Source: Pseudanabaena sp. FACHB-2040 (GTDB lineage Bacteria > Cyanobacteriota > Cyanobacteriia > Phormidesmidales > Phormidesmidaceae). Taken from it: a stretch of 64,000 bases of DNA. How positions within the stretch are numbered: the stretch's first letter is position 1; every line of letters begins with the position of its first letter. Where the stretch lies: NCBI RefSeq assembly GCF_014696715.1, contig NZ_JACJQO010000006.1, positions 276,778-340,777 on the forward strand, given 5' to 3'. Shown here in pieces: positions 27,603 through 36,913 of the stretch. The position numbers and the translations under genes were made by a program. A model generated the notes under the pieces. The model was not told the DNA's origin. It saw only the letters and a list, made by a program, of their open reading frames with translations, and made no database searches.

Positions 27603-28832
27603 CTATAGCTGTGCGTTGGGGTCTTCCGAGGGGATTGGCTCGCTTGTGGGGGAAGCATTGCTGGCGTCGACTGGGCTACTCACAGATTCGCCCTGAGCCT
27701 CGACTGGCTCGGTAAGACCAGCTAATGCGGCCTCGGACGTGCCTGCTGCACCACTAGCTTCAGGGTCAACTTCAAAGGGCAGATTCTCCCTCATGGGGAG
27801 AACATTACTGGCGTCGTCTGAGACGCTTACAGATTCGCCTTGAGCCTCGACTGGCTTGGCAAGACCGGCCAATGCGGCCTCGGACGTACCTGTTGCACCA
27901 CTAGCTTCAGGGTCAACTTCAGGGGGCATGTTTTCCGTCACTTCGTCGTTCCAAAATTCATTGTCCTCCAGATCCAGATCCTTTGTCACCACAGCAGGTG
28001 TGGCCCGGCCAGCAGGTTCTTTTTTGGGCAGCGGAATCGAGGGTTCTCGAGGGGGGATTTCGATCATGGGCCTGCTGGGTTTAGGACGGGAAAACGCCCT
28101 AGACAAGTCACCCAGCCAGCTCTTAAGGCTGCTGGCCCCTACGGCTACCTGCGCTATTGCTCCCTTAGCCTGGCTAGAGGTTCGAGGGCGAACAGGCCCA
28201 CGAGATGAACTAGCAGATGGTCCGACGGAGGCAGCTTTAGGCGGGCGCGAGGGCCTTGTTCTAGGCGTTACAGTCACCACCGCAGGTTGAGGTTTGGGGG
28301 GAGAAAAGGGCTGTTGTGATGGACTCAAAGGACTGACCTTTGCCCCCTGTCCCCGCTCAACCTCTTCCTCTAGATCGTCCAAAAACTCGTAACCCACTTC
28401 TCGCAGCGAAGAAGCTCGAATACTAAGACCGGCAGCGGGAGTACTGGCTGCCCTAGCAGGTCGCTTGATCCCTAGCCAGCGCCCCAGCGGCGTCTGGCTC
28501 AAGAAATCTTGGCTGATATCGGCCATCTCCTGCCGCAAGCTTTTCCAGGCTTCAGGCGTAGCAGGGGTCTGCAGTTCCTGCGGGGTGCACGCGCGCCGCA
28601 AGGTCAAGGTCTGCCACCCTAGCCAGCCCAACAGGGCCACACTGGCCACCTGCCCCAACAAAACTGCCCCAGTCATCTGCCGATCGCAGGCCCACAGTAC
28701 CAGGGCATAAAACATACCCAGACCGCTCCAAAAAAAGTCGTGCCTGCGATGCACTTCGGGGAAGAAAAAAGCGGCCATATACAGGGTAAAGCTACCCAGT
28801 CCAACCGCTAGTGCCAGGGTGTGAGCCAGCAT
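27603..28832 (-). CDS. Ycf66-family membrane protein with tandem-repeat tail
   Basis: 409 residues. The N-terminus matches Ycf66: LGSFTLYMAAFFFPEVHRRH, WSGLGMFYALVLW and GQVASVALLGWLGWQTLTLR, three membrane helices. Residues about 100-265 are a basic Ser/Pro-rich linker. The acidic C-terminus holds two nearly identical 49-residue repeats (147 bp in DNA), each containing EVDPEASGA, GTSEAALAGL and VEAQGES. The repeat is also visible at DNA level at about 27731 and 27878. Ycf66 occurs in cyanobacteria and some plastids and has no settled function. Transcribed in the same direction as, and just downstream of, the VKOR gene (31 bp). Confidence 0.85.
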   Translation of the reverse strand: MLAHTLALAVGLGSFTLYMAAFFFPEVHRRHDFFWSGLGMFYALVLWACDRQMTGAVLLGQVASVALLGWLGWQTLTLRRACTPQELQTPATPEAWKSLRQEMADISQDFLSQTPLGRWLGIKRPARAASTPAAGLSIRASSLREVGYEFLDDLEEEVERGQGAKVSPLSPSQQPFSPPKPQPAVVTVTPRTRPSRPPKAASVGPSASSSRGPVRPRTSSQAKGAIAQVAVGASSLKSWLGDLSRAFSRPKPSRPMIEIPPREPSIPLPKKEPAGRATPAVVTKDLDLEDNEFWNDEVTENMPPEVDPEASGATGTSEAALAGLAKPVEAQGESVSVSDDASNVLPMRENLPFEVDPEASGAAGTSEAALAGLTEPVEAQGESVSSPVDASNASPTSEPIPSEDPNAQL

Positions 28833-28863
28833 AGTCAGTCCTTTACCCTGTTAGAGTGCATTT

Positions 28864-29781
28864 TTAGAGTGTGTTTTGAAAGTTAGTGGGGCCTTGATAA
28901 CCCGACAGCTGAGCCAGATCGGTTAGCGATCGAGCGCCCGAATAGCGCTGGCCGTTGATCTCCCAGGTAGGATAGCCGCGCACCTCAGCCACCTGGCAAG
29001 CCTGGGTTTGAGTCTGGCCATCGGCCTCGGAGCATTCTTCGTAAGGCAGAATTTGGCTAGCCTCCTGACCAAAGAGCTGCTTTTGGTCATGGCAGTGTGG
29101 GCACCACCAGGCTCCGTAAAAGGTGGCTCCGGTATCAGCAAGATGCTGAGCTAGGGCAACTTCGGCAGCCCCGGAGGTACTGGTAATCGGAGGACCAAGC
29201 TGGTCGCCTCCAGCCGCTCTAGGATTGTTGACGTTGGCATAAACCCCTAAGGTGGCAATCAACACCACGAATGCCGCAATAAAGGCGGTGAATAGGGGCT
29301 GCAGCAGATCTGACCAATCCTGACCAAACAGAGCCAGCGCAAACAGCAGGGTAGAGAGGATTGCCGAACCCAAGCAGTAAATACAGAGTGCCTGAATCTG
29401 AAAAGCCAACAGATACATCAGGTAGGCACTAAAAACCATCATGGCGGTGCCGCCAATCAGCAGCAGAGGCTTAGTCCAGTCAGTGAGCTGGCTGCGCAGG
29501 TCGCGCTTGTCGGGGCCAGTGACCAGAAGGGGTGCGATCGCAAGTACCGCCATCCCGGTATAAGCCAAAAAGCCAAACAGGGTTAGCGGCAGGCCAAACA
29601 CAATAGCGTAGGGGCTTGACAGCACAATGTCACAGCCCTCAGTCGGGCAGACCGCAGATCCTCCCGTAAATTTAGTCAGGGTGAGGTAAGCGGTCACCAC
29701 CGCACCCACCGCTGCAACCCCCGCAATGCTGGGGCGAGCGAAGCGTTGAATCCAGGGGGTAGAGCGTTGACGACGAGGCAT
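28864..29781 (-). CDS. VKOR-thioredoxin fusion, disulfide-forming membrane oxidase
   Basis: About 305 residues from ATG at 29781. The N-terminal domain has four or five membrane helices with the VKOR cysteines: a loop pair in SAVCPTEGCDIVLSS, and the redox CxxC in ALCIYCLGSAI. The C-terminal thioredoxin-like domain has the CxxC motif WCPHCH and a cis-Pro region GYPTWEING. The family oxidises cysteine pairs in exported proteins and passes electrons to quinone; in cyanobacteria it serves as the DsbB/DsbA equivalent (family knowledge). All four VKOR cysteines and the Trx pair are present, so it should be active. Neighbour: Ycf66-like gene 31 bp downstream. Confidence 0.92.
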   Translation of the reverse strand: MPRRQRSTPWIQRFARPSIAGVAAVGAVVTAYLTLTKFTGGSAVCPTEGCDIVLSSPYAIVFGLPLTLFGFLAYTGMAVLAIAPLLVTGPDKRDLRSQLTDWTKPLLLIGGTAMMVFSAYLMYLLAFQIQALCIYCLGSAILSTLLFALALFGQDWSDLLQPLFTAFIAAFVVLIATLGVYANVNNPRAAGGDQLGPPITSTSGAAEVALAQHLADTGATFYGAWWCPHCHDQKQLFGQEASQILPYEECSEADGQTQTQACQVAEVRGYPTWEINGQRYSGARSLTDLAQLSGYQGPTNFQNTL

Positions 29782-30084
29782 AGGACAACCTAGCAATATC
29801 CATTGCCTACCCTAGCGTAAACCTGTCAGGATTTGGAAGCTAAAGCAACCAGTTTGACAATCCTTCTAAGCACTGATTTAGCTAACGGCTGCAATCTTCT
29901 GCAGGCAAAGGGGTGCCAGTGCTCCTAAGGGATGTTGGTTAGGGTCTGGGCATGGGCAAGCTGAGTCTGTAGCAGTTTCCTCAACAATGGCGGCAGCAGC
30001 GACGACAACCGCTGCTGAAGCAGTAGCTCGCCCGTTTATGTGCCCACTAGGGGCAACTGCAACGGCCTCTGCCATAGCCCCATC
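29782..30084. other. Gene-poor spacer
   Basis: About 300 bp between the divergent VKOR gene and a small membrane-protein gene. A minus-strand Ala/Val-rich reading frame (29878-30075) looks like a low-complexity shadow and is not accepted. No hairpin or RNA gene recognised. Confidence 0.4.
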
Positions 30085-30435
30085 ATGAAACGAAAAACTG
30101 CGCTAATGTTTCTTTCTATCGCCACTGCCGTTTTGATCGCAGCCGCCGTTATTGGAGTCTTCCCAGCTGTGATGACGCCGATGATGTTTGACGCGCCTGG
30201 GTCAATGGAAAACCCGGCCACGGTCACTTTGGCCATCGGCGTTGCGACCTTTCCCATCGTTTGCGTTCTGGCTGTGGTGCTGAGCTGGACAGTGGCGCTG
30301 CTGCCGGTGCTGGCGCAGTTTCCCCAACACTACAGCTGGGCCTGTGCGTTGACGGGGCTGCCGCTGGTTAACGTGGTTGTAGCAGGTTTGGCTCTGGCAT
30401 GGCTTACCGTTTTCAACGGCGGATCTTTCTCATAA
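30085..30435 (+). CDS. Small integral membrane protein of unknown function
   Basis: 116 residues from ATG at 30085. Three hydrophobic segments are visible: ALMFLSIATAVLIAAAVIGV, TVTLAIGVATFPIVCVLAVV and a final ACALTGLPLVNVVVAGLALA. Loops are short and weakly charged. The frame is open upstream to 30040, but the Lys/Arg-rich start MKRKT fits a membrane-protein N-terminus. No family is recognised. It is convergent with dnaE, whose stop lies 64 bp away. Confidence 0.6.
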   Translation: MKRKTALMFLSIATAVLIAAAVIGVFPAVMTPMMFDAPGSMENPATVTLAIGVATFPIVCVLAVVLSWTVALLPVLAQFPQHYSWACALTGLPLVNVVVAGLALAWLTVFNGGSFS

Positions 30436-30499
30436 CATTGAGCGCGAATAACAGGGCGTACATAACAACAGGGCGCGAAAATCTCGCCCCTACAGGCAA

Positions 30500-33400
30500 C
30501 TACCTTGCGGTGATTAGGGGCGTGGCCGTGGCTTTGAAGTCGGCTTTCATGAGTTCCCTAACCGTGATTTCGGGATCTTTCACGCGGAATTGGGCACCGA
30601 GTCTGACAAGCTGCCGCTGATTGTTGGCCGTGATTACCGCAATCACCGGCACTCTGGCATACATAGGGTCGTCGCCTTGGTTATTGCGAATTACGTTGCG
30701 TAGACGGTGCTGCTGCTCAATGCTGCCCGCCAGGGTAGGCTCTAGCTCCACCATCACCAGGCGCACCGCTTCGACGGGTTCAGCATCATCCACAATAAAC
30801 TGAGAGCGGTCGTCGCGCCGATCGACCTTACCCCAGACCATGAGGCGGGCATCGGCAATAATGTGCTGGCCAATGCGCTCATAGGATTTGGGGAAGACCA
30901 CGCCTTCGGCCTGCCCGGTCAGATCTTCGAGCTGAATGATGGCCATGCGATCGCCTTTCTTAGTCACCACTGGTTTAACAGTGGTGAGCATAACAATGGC
31001 GCTGATAGTGACATTGTCGGGCTGCTCATGCAGTTCGGCTAGGCTGATCGGAGCCAGAACGCGGGCCGACTTCTGCACCGACTTCAAGGGATGATCAGAA
31101 ATGTAGAAGCCCAGCAGTTCTTTTTCCTGCCGCAGCTTCTCTTGCGGATCGAAATCGGGCACTGCAGGTGCTTTGGGGGCGGTTTCGTAGCCAGCTAGGG
31201 GAGCGGGCTCGTTAGCACTGCCGCCCATCATTATGTCAAACAGGTTGCCCTGGCCAATGGCCCGATCTTTGGCCCGGCCCTGCGCCCAATCAATCACCAG
31301 CTCGAGATCCTGCATCAGCTGGTTGCGGTTGGGATTGAACGCATCGAGAGCACCGCTGAGGATTAGCGCTTCTAGAGCGCGGCGGTTAACAGAGTGGAGA
31401 TCGATGCGATCGCACAGCTCCGGTAGCGACTTAAACGGCCCCTCCGTCTCTCGCTCTTTAATAATGCACTCAATGGCTCCTAGGCCCACATTGCGCACTG
31501 CCGACAGGCCAAAGAGAATGTTGGTGCCCTCAGGCGTAAAGTCCACGCCAGAGCGATTTACATCGGGCGGCAGCACCTCAATGCCCATATTGATGCAGTT
31601 GGCAATGTGCATCTGCACCTTGTCTTGGTCGCCGCTGTTGGCCGTCAGCAGCGCCGCCATGTATTCGACTGGGTAGTTCGCCTTCAGGTACGCAGTCTGG
31701 AAAGTGACGAAGCCGTAGGCTGTCGAGTGGGACTTGTTAAAGCAATACTCGGCAAACTTGACCATCTGCTCCCAGAGGTCTTCGGCCACCTTCTTGGGCA
31801 CACCTTTGCCCACTGCACCAGTGACGAAGTTTGCCTGGTGCTTGAGCATTTCCGACATTTTCTTTTTACCCATGGCCCGCCGCAGCAGGTCGGCTTGGCC
31901 CAGGGAGTAGCCGCCCATATCCTGAGCGATCTTCATGATCTGCTCTTGGTAGACCATGATGCCGTAGGTCTCGTTCAGGATGGGCTTGAGAATGTCGTCG
32001 GCGTAGTCAATCTTTTCCTGGCCGTGTTTGCGGTTGATGAACTTGGGAATGAGCCCGGCATCGAGCGGTCCCGGTCGGTAGAGGGCAAGCACCGAAGAAA
32101 TGTCCTCTAGACCTGAGGGCTTAAGATCCCGCACGATCTGCCGCATCCCCGAAGACTCAAGCTGGAAGATACCGCCCAGATCGCCCCGCTCTAGCAACTT
32201 GTAGGTGGCCGGATCGTCCATCGGCAAATTGTCGAGGTCAATCTTCTCGCCCTTGCCGACCTCGATTAGATCCACCGCTTTTTGGATCATGGTCAGGTTT
32301 TTCAGACCCAAAAAGTCCATCTTCAGCAGGCCCATTGCCTCGATCTCTTCCATCGAGTACTGGGTAACAACGCCGTCGCTGTCTTTGTTAAGCTGCAGCG
32401 GCACAATCTCATCGAGCGGCTGAGCCGAGATCACCACGCCTGCCGCGTGAATGCCAACGCTCTTGTTGGTGCCCTCAATCCGCATGGCCATGTCGATCCA
32501 GCGGCGATAGGTGACCTGCGTCCCCGGCACCACACCACCCTCGTCGTACCTGGCTTTGAATTCTGAGTCCGGCGTGTCATCTGAAATCATCATCTTCAGC
32601 TTGGCCGGTTTGCCGCGCACCACAGGAATGCGCTTAGTCATTGAATCAGACTCGCCGTAGGGAATGTCGAGCACCCGCGCCACGTCTTTGAGCACCGCGC
32701 GGGAGGTCATGCGGTTGTAGGTGATGATTTGCGCTACTCGCTCGCGCCCGTATTTCTCGGTGACGTATTGAATCACCTCGTCCCGCCGATCGATGCAGAA
32801 GTCGGTGTCAATGTCGGGCATGGACTTGCGTTCGGGGTTCAAAAAGCGCTCAAACAGCAGGCCGTGGTGTACCGGGTCAATATTGGTAATGCCCATCGCG
32901 TAGGCCACCAGAGACCCTGCTGCCGACCCCCGCCCCGGCCCCACCGGAATGTTCTTCTCCCGAGCAAAGCGAATGTAGTCCCAGACCACCAAAAAGTAGG
33001 TGGGGAACCCCATCTGGATCATCATCTCAATTTCGTATTCGAGCCGATCCCGGTACTCCTGAGAGATGTCTTCGTACTGGCTGACCTTGAAGCGTTTAAC
33101 CAGCCCGTCGCGGGCTACGTCAGCCATGTACGTGGCCGAGGTGTGGCCTGCGGGAATGGGGAAGTCGGGAATGCGGGGCTGGCCTAACAGTCCTTCGTAG
33201 TCTTCGACTTTCGCAGCGACTTCTAACGTGGTCTGAATCGACTCTTCAATCACCTCGTCGGGCAGGTGATCGCGGAACAGCTGCCGCATTTCATCGGCTG
33301 ATTTGAGGTATTCGGTGCCGCTGTAGCGCAGGCGCTTGTCTTCGGTGATCAGCTTGCCGGTTTGAATGCACAGCAGCGCGTCGTGGGCCTCGACATCGTT

Positions 33401-34036
33401 GCAGGAAATGTAGTGGGAGTCGTTGGTGCAGACAATTTTAATGTCGAGTTCGCGGGCAATCTTGATGACCTCGACATTCACAACCCGATCTTCGGGCGAG
33501 CCGTGATCTTGGATCTCTAGGTAATAGTCGTCGCCAAAGAGGTCTTTGTACCACTGGGCCACTTTGCGGGCCACATCAGGCCGATTTTGCAGAATGGCCT
33601 GGGGCACTTCACCGCCCAGGCAGGCGCTGGTAACGATCAGCCCCTCGTGGTACTGCTCTAATAGATCTTTATTGATGCAGGGTCGTGAGAAAATGCCTTT
33701 GCCTTGCACGCCCTTGAGGTGGGAGAGGGTGGTCAGCTTGACCAGGTTTTTGTAGCCCTGGGTGTTTTTGGCCAGCACGACCTGGTGGTAGCGGGGGCGA
33801 CGCTGCTGCTTTTCGATGTCGCCGTTGATGACGTACATCTCGTTGCCGATGATGGGCTTGACACCTTTGCTCTTGCAGACCTTCATCAGTTCGATCGCAC
33901 CGTACATGACGCCGTGATCGGTAAGTGCGATCGCAGGCATCCCTAACTCGACGGCCCGATCTACGAGGTCAGGCAGTTGGCTGGCTCCATCGAGCAAGCT
34001 GTAATCGCTGTGAACGTGTAGGCCAACAAAGGACAT
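30500..34036 (-). CDS. dnaE: DNA polymerase III alpha subunit, uninterrupted
   Basis: 1178 residues, full length. The PHP domain opens with [16 protein letters not shown] and [10 protein letters not shown]. The polymerase palm has [17 protein letters not shown] and the catalytic [13 protein letters not shown]. Thumb and fingers follow, then a tandem HhH region and a C-terminal OB domain ([17 protein letters not shown]). It is the catalytic chain of the replicative polymerase. Many cyanobacteria encode dnaE as two distant genes joined by a split intein at the AEY/CFN junction. Here [16 protein letters not shown] is continuous (Cys765, DNA about 31742-31744), so no intein and no split are present. 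ATG at 34036 is the natural start. Confidence 0.97.
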   Translation of the reverse strand: MSFVGLHVHSDYSLLDGASQLPDLVDRAVELGMPAIALTDHGVMYGAIELMKVCKSKGVKPIIGNEMYVINGDIEKQQRRPRYHQVVLAKNTQGYKNLVKLTTLSHLKGVQGKGIFSRPCINKDLLEQYHEGLIVTSACLGGEVPQAILQNRPDVARKVAQWYKDLFGDDYYLEIQDHGSPEDRVVNVEVIKIARELDIKIVCTNDSHYISCNDVEAHDALLCIQTGKLITEDKRLRYSGTEYLKSADEMRQLFRDHLPDEVIEESIQTTLEVAAKVEDYEGLLGQPRIPDFPIPAGHTSATYMADVARDGLVKRFKVSQYEDISQEYRDRLEYEIEMMIQMGFPTYFLVVWDYIRFAREKNIPVGPGRGSAAGSLVAYAMGITNIDPVHHGLLFERFLNPERKSMPDIDTDFCIDRRDEVIQYVTEKYGRERVAQIITYNRMTSRAVLKDVARVLDIPYGESDSMTKRIPVVRGKPAKLKMMISDDTPDSEFKARYDEGGVVPGTQVTYRRWIDMAMRIEGTNKSVGIHAAGVVISAQPLDEIVPLQLNKDSDGVVTQYSMEEIEAMGLLKMDFLGLKNLTMIQKAVDLIEVGKGEKIDLDNLPMDDPATYKLLERGDLGGIFQLESSGMRQIVRDLKPSGLEDISSVLALYRPGPLDAGLIPKFINRKHGQEKIDYADDILKPILNETYGIMVYQEQIMKIAQDMGGYSLGQADLLRRAMGKKKMSEMLKHQANFVTGAVGKGVPKKVAEDLWEQMVKFAEYCFNKSHSTAYGFVTFQTAYLKANYPVEYMAALLTANSGDQDKVQMHIANCINMGIEVLPPDVNRSGVDFTPEGTNILFGLSAVRNVGLGAIECIIKERETEGPFKSLPELCDRIDLHSVNRRALEALILSGALDAFNPNRNQLMQDLELVIDWAQGRAKDRAIGQGNLFDIMMGGSANEPAPLAGYETAPKAPAVPDFDPQEKLRQEKELLGFYISDHPLKSVQKSARVLAPISLAELHEQPDNVTISAIVMLTTVKPVVTKKGDRMAIIQLEDLTGQAEGVVFPKSYERIGQHIIADARLMVWGKVDRRDDRSQFIVDDAEPVEAVRLVMVELEPTLAGSIEQQHRLRNVIRNNQGDDPMYARVPVIAVITANNQRQLVRLGAQFRVKDPEITVRELMKADFKATATPLITAR

Positions 34037-34298
34037 GGGCTGAGCAAACCCCTCAGTACAAATCTACTGCTTCTTGCGAGTCTGGGCCAGAAAAGTTTTG
34101 CCCAGCTTGACCGCAAGCTGCCCCTAAGGTTAGCTCATTAACCGCACTATATCTAGTTACTTTTTGAGTATTTCTGAAACTGAGAACTCTAAATATGGGG
34201 GCGGCTGTTCTTTCGCTTGCCCTTGGCTTAAGGTATCCACACAGGGTTTTTCTACCCTATGGTCTTAAAACTATTTCACCCACTCTGCCGCATTCCTC

Positions 34299-34874
34299 TT
34301 ATATCCAATGTTTCGGGTACGGCCGACCGGGAATCCAATGGCTAAAAACAACGGTACAGAGCACCAGCAAGATAGATCCGACCAGAACGGGAGTCAACAC
34401 AAACTCCGATGTCGCACCACTCATAACGCCGACAAGGGCTACTGCGCCTCCCGGTGGATGAACCGTGTGGGTCAACTGCATGACTTTGATGGTGGTTGCG
34501 ACGGCCAGAGCCATTACCCACGGATCGGAGCCAAACCAGCTTACCAAGGCTACGGAGACCAAGGCTCCCATCAGGTTACCACCGATAACATTGCGCGGCT
34601 GAGCCAAAGGGCTATCTGACACGGCAAAGACCAACACGGCTGTTGCGCCAAAGGGAGCGGCAATCAGCGGATACCCAGTTCCAGTGGTCAAATACGCCAG
34701 CGCTGCAATCCCGACAAAGCTACACAAGTACGAGGTCAAGATAGCTTGAAGGTTGAACTGGGGCTGATAGGGGGAGCGACGATATAGGCGCATCATCCCC
34801 TGATTAAATGCTGTCAAAGCGCCACGAGGTGGCTGTTTAGAGGCCCGTTCTGACCGATACCCAAGATATCCCAT
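34299..34874 (-). CDS. HPP-family integral membrane protein
   Basis: 191 residues. Four membrane helices: ILTSYLCSFVGIAALAYLTT, LIAAPFGATAVLVFAVSDSP, NLMGALVSVALVSWF and a C-terminal TPVLVGSILLVLCTVVFSHW. The family hallmark THTVHPPGGAVAL precedes the last helix. One cyanobacterial HPP protein has been linked to nitrite transport in chloroplasts and cyanobacteria (family knowledge), so a small-anion role is plausible but not shown. It lies 262 bp upstream of dnaE on the same strand; a long gap makes co-transcription uncertain. Confidence 0.85.
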   Translation of the reverse strand: MGYLGYRSERASKQPPRGALTAFNQGMMRLYRRSPYQPQFNLQAILTSYLCSFVGIAALAYLTTGTGYPLIAAPFGATAVLVFAVSDSPLAQPRNVIGGNLMGALVSVALVSWFGSDPWVMALAVATTIKVMQLTHTVHPPGGAVALVGVMSGATSEFVLTPVLVGSILLVLCTVVFSHWIPGRPYPKHWI

Positions 34875-35269
34875 CGCGCTAGCTTGACCTCTTTTAACTC
34901 AGTCGACCTGTTCTTCCGGAATGGAGTGAGTGCTCTTGCTTTGTCAGAATTCTGTCACATTTTGATAGTATTGGGCAAAAAAGTATTTTCTGATACAAAA
35001 ATAGTGGCTATCTTAAAAATGAGTTCGCTTGCTAGATACCTTTGGTTATTGCAGCTGTCCTAAGCCTCGCCAAATTGGACTTTATTAAGGGAATGCATAG
35101 AATTTGTGTTCTGCGCAGTTCATGGCCTCTCTCCCAGTTAGGCATCCGATGCCACAACAAAGGAGTCATATGTCAGGAGGCGACACAATATGCTGAGGTG
35201 CTACGGATGTTGGCATCTATGTTTTAGCGTGGGAACAATTTCATGTGAAGGCTGACGTAGGGGTTTGAA
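34875..35269. other. Spacer between divergent genes
   Basis: About 395 bp, AT-rich. A 61-codon frame at 35042-35227 has no ribosome-binding site or recognisable domain and is not accepted. It probably carries promoters for the HPP and cold-shock genes. Confidence 0.4.
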
Positions 35270-35866
35270 ATGGAGCCTATTCTGCACCAAGGTCGGCTAA
35301 AAACCTGGAACGACGACCGGGGTTTTGGCTTCATCGTGCCTGAGGGCAACGGAAAGGATGTTTTCCTACACATCAGCGCAATCAAGGAAGCCAGCCGCCG
35401 CCCTCAGGCTGGGGACATCATTTATTACCAAAGAGTCACCGAGCCAAATGGCAAAGTGCGAGCGGCTAAAGCCTCCATTCAAGGTGTTCCACCCCGTCCA
35501 GCGGCAGCTTCAGCCAGACCCAAAACAAGCCAAACGACCAAGACTTCCCGTCGCCCACAATACACTTCCCATCCACACAAGCAATCGGGCTTAATCCAAA
35601 CCGTCTTGGGTTTTACGGCTGCGATCGCAACCCTCGTATTCGCCCTTAACGACAGCCCCAGCACCTCTCCCTCTCCTATCGCATCTGTAACTCAGCCCAA
35701 CTGCCTAGTTAAAGGCAACATCTCAATTAGCTCAGGCAAAAAGTGGTACCACGTGCCAGGGATGGAGGATTACGAAGGGACAGTAATTGATCCGAGCAAG
35801 GGAGAGCGCTGGTTTTGTACTGAGGCAGAAGCAATTTCAAGCGGATGGCAGAAAGCCCCAAAGTAG
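35270..35866 (+). CDS. Cold-shock-domain protein with membrane helix and C-terminal sunset-like domain
   Basis: 198 residues from ATG at 35270. Residues about 5-70 are a cold-shock domain with RNP1-like RGFGFIVP and RNP2-like DVFLHIS motifs, a single-stranded nucleic-acid binder. A basic Ser/Thr/Pro linker leads to one hydrophobic helix (about 106-124, LIQTVLGFTAAIATLVFAL). The last 55 residues (CLVKGNISISSGKKWYHVPG then KGERWFCTEAEAISSGWQKA) match the small domain often found behind nucleases and called sunset. With the helix, the cold-shock and sunset domains should lie on opposite sides of the membrane. The whole architecture is uncommon; function unknown. Confidence 0.85.
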   Translation: MEPILHQGRLKTWNDDRGFGFIVPEGNGKDVFLHISAIKEASRRPQAGDIIYYQRVTEPNGKVRAAKASIQGVPPRPAAASARPKTSQTTKTSRRPQYTSHPHKQSGLIQTVLGFTAAIATLVFALNDSPSTSPSPIASVTQPNCLVKGNISISSGKKWYHVPGMEDYEGTVIDPSKGERWFCTEAEAISSGWQKAPK

Positions 35867-35990
35867 GGAGAAGGCCAAGTTAATAGCCCTGTTCAAGTTC
35901 TTGGATGAGTGGCTGGGGTGAAGTGCGATCGCACTAGCAATGCCATCCTCCTAGCCTTAAGATCAAAAGAATCCTGAGCGGAGATTCTCG

Positions 35991-36140
35991 ATGACGGCTC
36001 TGCTGATTAAGATTCCCCCCTCTACAGCTCTGAGCGAAGATCAGTTCTACGATCTCTGTCGAGCCAACCCCGATATCAAAATCGAGCGCACGCCTACAAC
36101 GAGGATTAGGCCAAATCCCAGGGTTCTTTGGAGAGCTTGA
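35991..36140 (+). pseudogene. Uma2 family gene, N-terminal fragment truncated at a REP palindrome
   Basis: From ATG at 35991 the frame reads MTALLIKIPPSTALSEDQFY, then CRANPDIKIERTPT, the standard start of Uma2/DUF820 nuclease-like proteins. Homology ends at about residue 36, and a 15-bp palindrome arm starts only 15 bp further on. The frame stops at 36138. The remaining about 150 codons are absent. The likely cause is insertion of, or deletion beside, the REP-like element and the transposase gene that follows. Confidence 0.75.
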
Positions 36141-36186
36141 GATTTCCTTTGCAGCAGCAGCAGAACCCTGGGATTTTTGCGAGGCA
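36113..36186. repeat. REP-like palindrome upstream of transposase
   Basis: AAATCCCAGGGTTCT (36113-36127) and its exact complement AGAACCCTGGGATTT (36172-36186) are separated by 44 bases. The sequence resembles palindromes at 36834, 38674 and 44670, all sharing GTTCT or AGAAC at the inner end and C/G-rich arms. It sits 57 bp before the REP-associated tyrosine transposase, the usual place for a cognate REP. Confidence 0.8.
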
Positions 36187-36242
36187 GCAGGCTTCTGGTG
36201 GGTTTGGGAAGTCTAGGGAATAGATTTTCCAAATAGCTGAAT

Positions 36243-36815
36243 ATGGCGCGCCGTAAAACGAGCTTTCTGACAGGGCATTACTACCACGTCTACAATCGCG
36301 GCAACAATCACCAACGCGTTTTCTTTGAGCGGGACAACTACCTATTTTTCCTCAAGCAGACTCGATATTACCTGGCAGAGGAAACAGCAGATGTACTTGC
36401 CTACTGTCTCATGCCAAACCACTATCACTTCTTGGTCTACCTGCGACAGGATAACCTATCAGAAAAGATGGCTTTCTTGTCTCTATCGTATACAAAAGCG
36501 ATTAACAAACGTTTCAAGCGATGTGGAGCCCTATTCCAGGGGCCGTTTCAAGCGATTTATGTTGACCAAGAGGAGTATCTTCTAAATTTATCCCGCTATA
36601 TCCATTTGAACCCAGTGAAAGCCGGTTTAGTTCAAAAGGCAGAGGAGTGGGAGTTCTCTAGCTATCAGGAGTATGTAGAGCTGCGTCGCGGGGTTTTACC
36701 TCAATTTAGCAAGGTGCGTCAGCAGGTGAGGACAGCACAGGATTATCGAGGTTTTGTGGAGAGCCAAAACCATCTGGTGCAACCCTATGTGCAGAGTTTG
36801 ATGCTGGATGAGTAA
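36243..36815 (+). CDS. REP-associated tyrosine transposase (RAYT, IS200-like Y1 family)
   Basis: 190 residues from ATG at 36243. The HUH metal motif is NHYHFLV (about 59-65) and the catalytic Tyr follows in the family helix (SLSYTKAINKRF region and later Tyr residues). YIHLNPVKAGLV and WEFSSYQEYV are RAYT signatures. Such proteins cut and join single-stranded DNA at REP hairpins; they are usually domesticated single-copy genes without insertion-sequence ends. Palindromes occur on both sides (36113-36186 and 36834-36867), as expected for a REPtron. The frame is full-length and undamaged. Confidence 0.93.
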   Translation: MARRKTSFLTGHYYHVYNRGNNHQRVFFERDNYLFFLKQTRYYLAEETADVLAYCLMPNHYHFLVYLRQDNLSEKMAFLSLSYTKAINKRFKRCGALFQGPFQAIYVDQEEYLLNLSRYIHLNPVKAGLVQKAEEWEFSSYQEYVELRRGVLPQFSKVRQQVRTAQDYRGFVESQNHLVQPYVQSLMLDE

Positions 36816-36833
36816 TTATTTGGCGCAAGATTC

Positions 36834-36867
36834 AGATGTCAAGGTTCTCTAAAGAACTCTGGCATTT
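36834..36867. repeat. Imperfect REP-like palindrome downstream of transposase
   Basis: AGATGTCAAGGTTCT (36834-36848) and AGAACTCTGGCATTT (36853-36867) form an imperfect hairpin with loop CTAA. The right arm differs by only a few bases from the right arm of the upstream palindrome (AGAACCCTGGGATTT), so the transposase gene is bracketed by related elements. Confidence 0.65.
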
Positions 36868-36913
36868 TGCGATCGCAACGCTACCCACCGACTTCCCCCA
36901 ATCCCTGCTGACA

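Noticed and set aside
29878..30075. Minus-strand Ala/Val-rich frame
   Set aside because: Low complexity, no ribosome-binding site, and unlike any protein fold.
30471..30489. Small dyad GGGCG...CGCCC between the 30085 gene and dnaE
   Set aside because: Only five base pairs with no T-run; could be a dispersed repeat fragment or a dnaE terminator, but support is too thin to list.
35042..35227. Plus-strand frame of 61 codons
   Set aside because: No ribosome-binding site or recognisable domain in an AT-rich spacer.
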